Shown here: positions 7,176 to 7,692 of the stretch, in pieces | How the letters are laid out: every line of letters begins with the position of its first letter | Numbering within the stretch: the stretch's first letter is position 1 | NCBI GenBank assembly: GCA_946885665.1 | Contig: CAMPGT010000192.1 | Coordinates: 1 to 7,692, forward strand | DNA length: 7,692 bases | Origin: an uncultured Chitinophagaceae bacterium | GTDB taxonomy: Bacteria > Bacteroidota > Bacteroidia > Chitinophagales > Chitinophagaceae | Direction: 5' to 3' | Position numbers and translations under genes: made by a program | Notes under the pieces: generated by a model | The model's input: only the letters and a program-made list of their open reading frames with translations | Database searches by the model: none | What the model was told of the DNA's origin: nothing

Positions 7176-7187
7176 CGGTTGCAACCG
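7176..7187. promoter_or_regulatory. 12-bp perfect palindrome, candidate ArsR operator
   Basis: CGGTTGCAACCG is a perfect 12-bp palindrome beginning 5 bp downstream of the -7 element, so it would cover the transcription start of the pump operon. A repressor bound here would block initiation. ArsR/SmtB-family dimers bind inverted repeats at such positions, and an ArsR-type gene lies immediately upstream. The symmetry is seen; the identity of the bound protein is inferred. The same sequence does not recur at the repressor's own promoter. Confidence 0.5.
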
Positions 7188-7192
7188 GACCG

Positions 7193-7222
7193 CAAACGTA
7201 TAGAAAGATTTCGATACGTCAA
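7193..7222 (-). promoter_or_regulatory. Bacteroidota-type promoter of the efflux operon
   Basis: On the minus strand, TTG (7222-7220) is followed after 19 nt by TACGTTTG (7200-7193), an exact match to the Bacteroidota -33/-7 pattern TTG-N(17-23)-TAnnTTTG. Transcription should start near 7186-7188, giving a leader of about 90 nt before the adaptor ATG. No ATG occurs in that leader, so there is no leader peptide with an ATG start. Confidence 0.65.
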
Positions 7223-7246
7223 TTCTTTTTTTCAAAAAATTTTTTT
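7223..7246 (-). promoter_or_regulatory. A/T-tract block upstream of the efflux promoter
   Basis: Read on the minus strand, the bases just upstream of the -33 element are A7-T6-G-A7-G-A-A. Such phased A and T tracts are typical of intrinsically bent DNA or UP-element-like activators of promoters. The block starts in the repressor's stop codon. The composition is directly visible; the role is inferred. Confidence 0.4.
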
Positions 7247-7520
7247 AAACCTTCAGGGCGGCCAGGAAATTTACGTACTGGTCGATCACTTTGTTGTTCA
7301 TCGAATATTTCATATTTCTGCCTTCTTTTTCGGCGATAATCAGTTCTGCCTCGGTGAGTTGCTTGAGGTGATGGGAAATCGACGGTTGCTTAAGATCAAT
7401 AATATCATTGATGCGTGAGCAATACATGCAGCTCTGGTTTAAATGGAGGGATTTCAGGATGTGCAACCTGTTCGGATCCGCCAGTGCTTTTGAGATCTTT
7501 TCTACTTTTTTAAGTTCCAT
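7245..7520 (-). CDS. ArsR-family winged-helix transcriptional repressor
   Basis: This 91-residue cytoplasmic DNA-binding protein should repress its own cluster until an effector is sensed. The ArsR/SmtB fold is clear: helix start KISKALADPNRLHILKSL (8-25), recognition helix QPSISHHLKQL (45-55), and wing LIIAEKEGRNMKYSM (60-74). The length is near the lower end for the family, with a short C-terminal helix. Two cysteines, Cys31 and Cys34 in SCMYCSRI, lie close to where ArsR and CadC carry their CxC metal site (alpha-3N), but the spacing is CxxC and, aligned on the QPxIS motif, they are offset by about one residue. The C-terminal helix lacks the His/Asp/Cys residues of the alpha-5 metal site. 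The effector could be a thiophilic metalloid, a redox signal, an electrophile or nothing metal-related. It is first in the cluster, 146 bp before the adaptor gene, and has its own promoter. Confidence 0.92.
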   Translation of the reverse strand: MELKKVEKISKALADPNRLHILKSLHLNQSCMYCSRINDIIDLKQPSISHHLKQLTEAELIIAEKEGRNMKYSMNNKVIDQYVNFLAALKV

Positions 7521-7533
7521 GGGAAGCTGTTTA

Positions 7534-7556
7534 TAATTTTACATGACGCAAAATTA
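7534..7556. promoter_or_regulatory. AT-rich dyad over the repressor promoter, candidate auto-operator
   Basis: TAATTTT (7534-7540) and AAAATTA (7550-7556) are exact complements 9 nt apart. The second arm is the complement of the predicted -7 element, so a dimer bound here would block the repressor gene's promoter. This fits autoregulation. It differs in sequence from the CGGTTGCAACCG palindrome at the pump promoter. AT-rich dyads arise easily by chance, so confidence is moderate. Confidence 0.4.
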
Positions 7557-7581
7557 CATTTTTTCAGCCGACAAAGAGCAA
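7549..7581 (-). promoter_or_regulatory. Bacteroidota-type promoter of the ArsR-family gene
   Basis: On the minus strand TAATTTTG (7556-7549) matches TAnnTTTG exactly. The -33 partner is ambiguous: TTG at 7581-7579 gives a 22-nt spacer within the usual range, while TTTG at 7575-7572 gives 15 nt, which is short. The start site would be near 7543, about 20 nt before the repressor ATG. Confidence 0.5.
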
Positions 7582-7586
7582 TGGGC

Positions 7587-7607
7587 GCAAAGGTGAAAGG
7601 GCAAAGG
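7587..7607. repeat. Heptamer array A: three GCAAAGG-type units
   Basis: Three consecutive 7-mers, GCAAAGG, TGAAAGG and GCAAAGG, stand head to tail. The first and third are identical and the middle differs at two bases. They adjoin the repressor promoter region. No coding function is seen. Confidence 0.6.
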
Positions 7608-7615
7608 ATATTTTT

Positions 7616-7657
7616 AGTTAAAACTTAAAACTTAAAAGTTATAAGTTAAAACTGAAA
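7616..7657. repeat. Heptamer array B: six ASTTAAA-type units
   Basis: Six uninterrupted 7-mers read AGTTAAA, ACTTAAA, ACTTAAA, AGTTATA, AGTTAAA, ACTGAAA. The consensus is A-(G/C)-TTAAA with only three deviating bases in 42. AGTT and AACT units also make the array partly self-complementary. It lies between the repressor promoter and the window edge. Confidence 0.7.
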
Positions 7658-7663
7658 ACATTC

Positions 7664-7692
7664 TCACGTTTCACGATTGTCATTGTCCATTG
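7664..7692. repeat. Degenerate repeat tract C at the right edge
   Basis: TCACGTT and TCACGAT stand in tandem, followed by TGTCAT and TGTCCAT, which are related to each other. It continues the 7-bp rhythm of the two arrays to its left and runs to the window edge, so its full extent is unknown. Confidence 0.4.

Noticed and set aside
6881..7222. Minus-strand 113-codon ORF over the adaptor start and the regulatory spacer
   Set aside because: It overlaps the adaptor signal peptide in another frame and runs through promoter, palindrome and hairpin; no domain is visible.

Overview
The window looks like a chromosomal segment from a Bacteroidota bacterium, possibly a Chitinophagaceae-like lineage. 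The evidence is two matches to the Bacteroidota promoter element TAnnTTTG, start codons mostly without a Shine-Dalgarno sequence, and protein styles typical of that phylum. The species cannot be fixed from sequence alone. There are no RNA genes, CRISPR arrays, insertion sequences or attachment sites that I can support.

Left part (1-1427). The minus strand carries the first 53 codons of an exported protein that runs off the left edge, and upstream of it a compact 90-residue acylphosphatase with both catalytic residues. A 214-bp divergent spacer holding a perfect 10-7-10 inverted repeat separates these from a plus-strand gene for a seven-helix membrane protein. That protein resembles the membrane half of Bacteroidota membrane-linked AraC-type regulators but stops just after the last helix, with no DNA-binding domain.

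Main part (1442-7520, minus strand). This is a complete tripartite drug-efflux locus in the order ArsR-family repressor, lipoprotein membrane fusion protein (adaptor), HAE-1/AcrB-type RND pump, TolC-type outer membrane channel. The last two genes overlap by 4 bp (ATGA), so they are probably translationally coupled. The adaptor takes energy-coupled substrate capture by the pump through the periplasm to the channel. The repressor at the head of the cluster presumably controls it. The 146-bp gap between repressor and adaptor is dense in signals: an A/T-tract block, a textbook promoter (TTG-N19-TACGTTTG), a 12-bp perfect palindrome over the predicted start site, and a hairpin followed by eight T. 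A second promoter with its own AT-rich dyad precedes the repressor gene. The likely logic is an autoregulated repressor plus a separately promoted, possibly attenuated, pump operon.

Right edge (7521-7692). After the repressor promoter, the last hundred bases are built almost entirely from three consecutive degenerate arrays of 7-bp repeats, with no gene visible.

There is no clearly novel machine here. The points most worth a second look are the ArsR-type control of an HAE-1 pump with an offset CxxC in the repressor, the regulatory spacer, the orphan seven-helix protein and the heptamer arrays.
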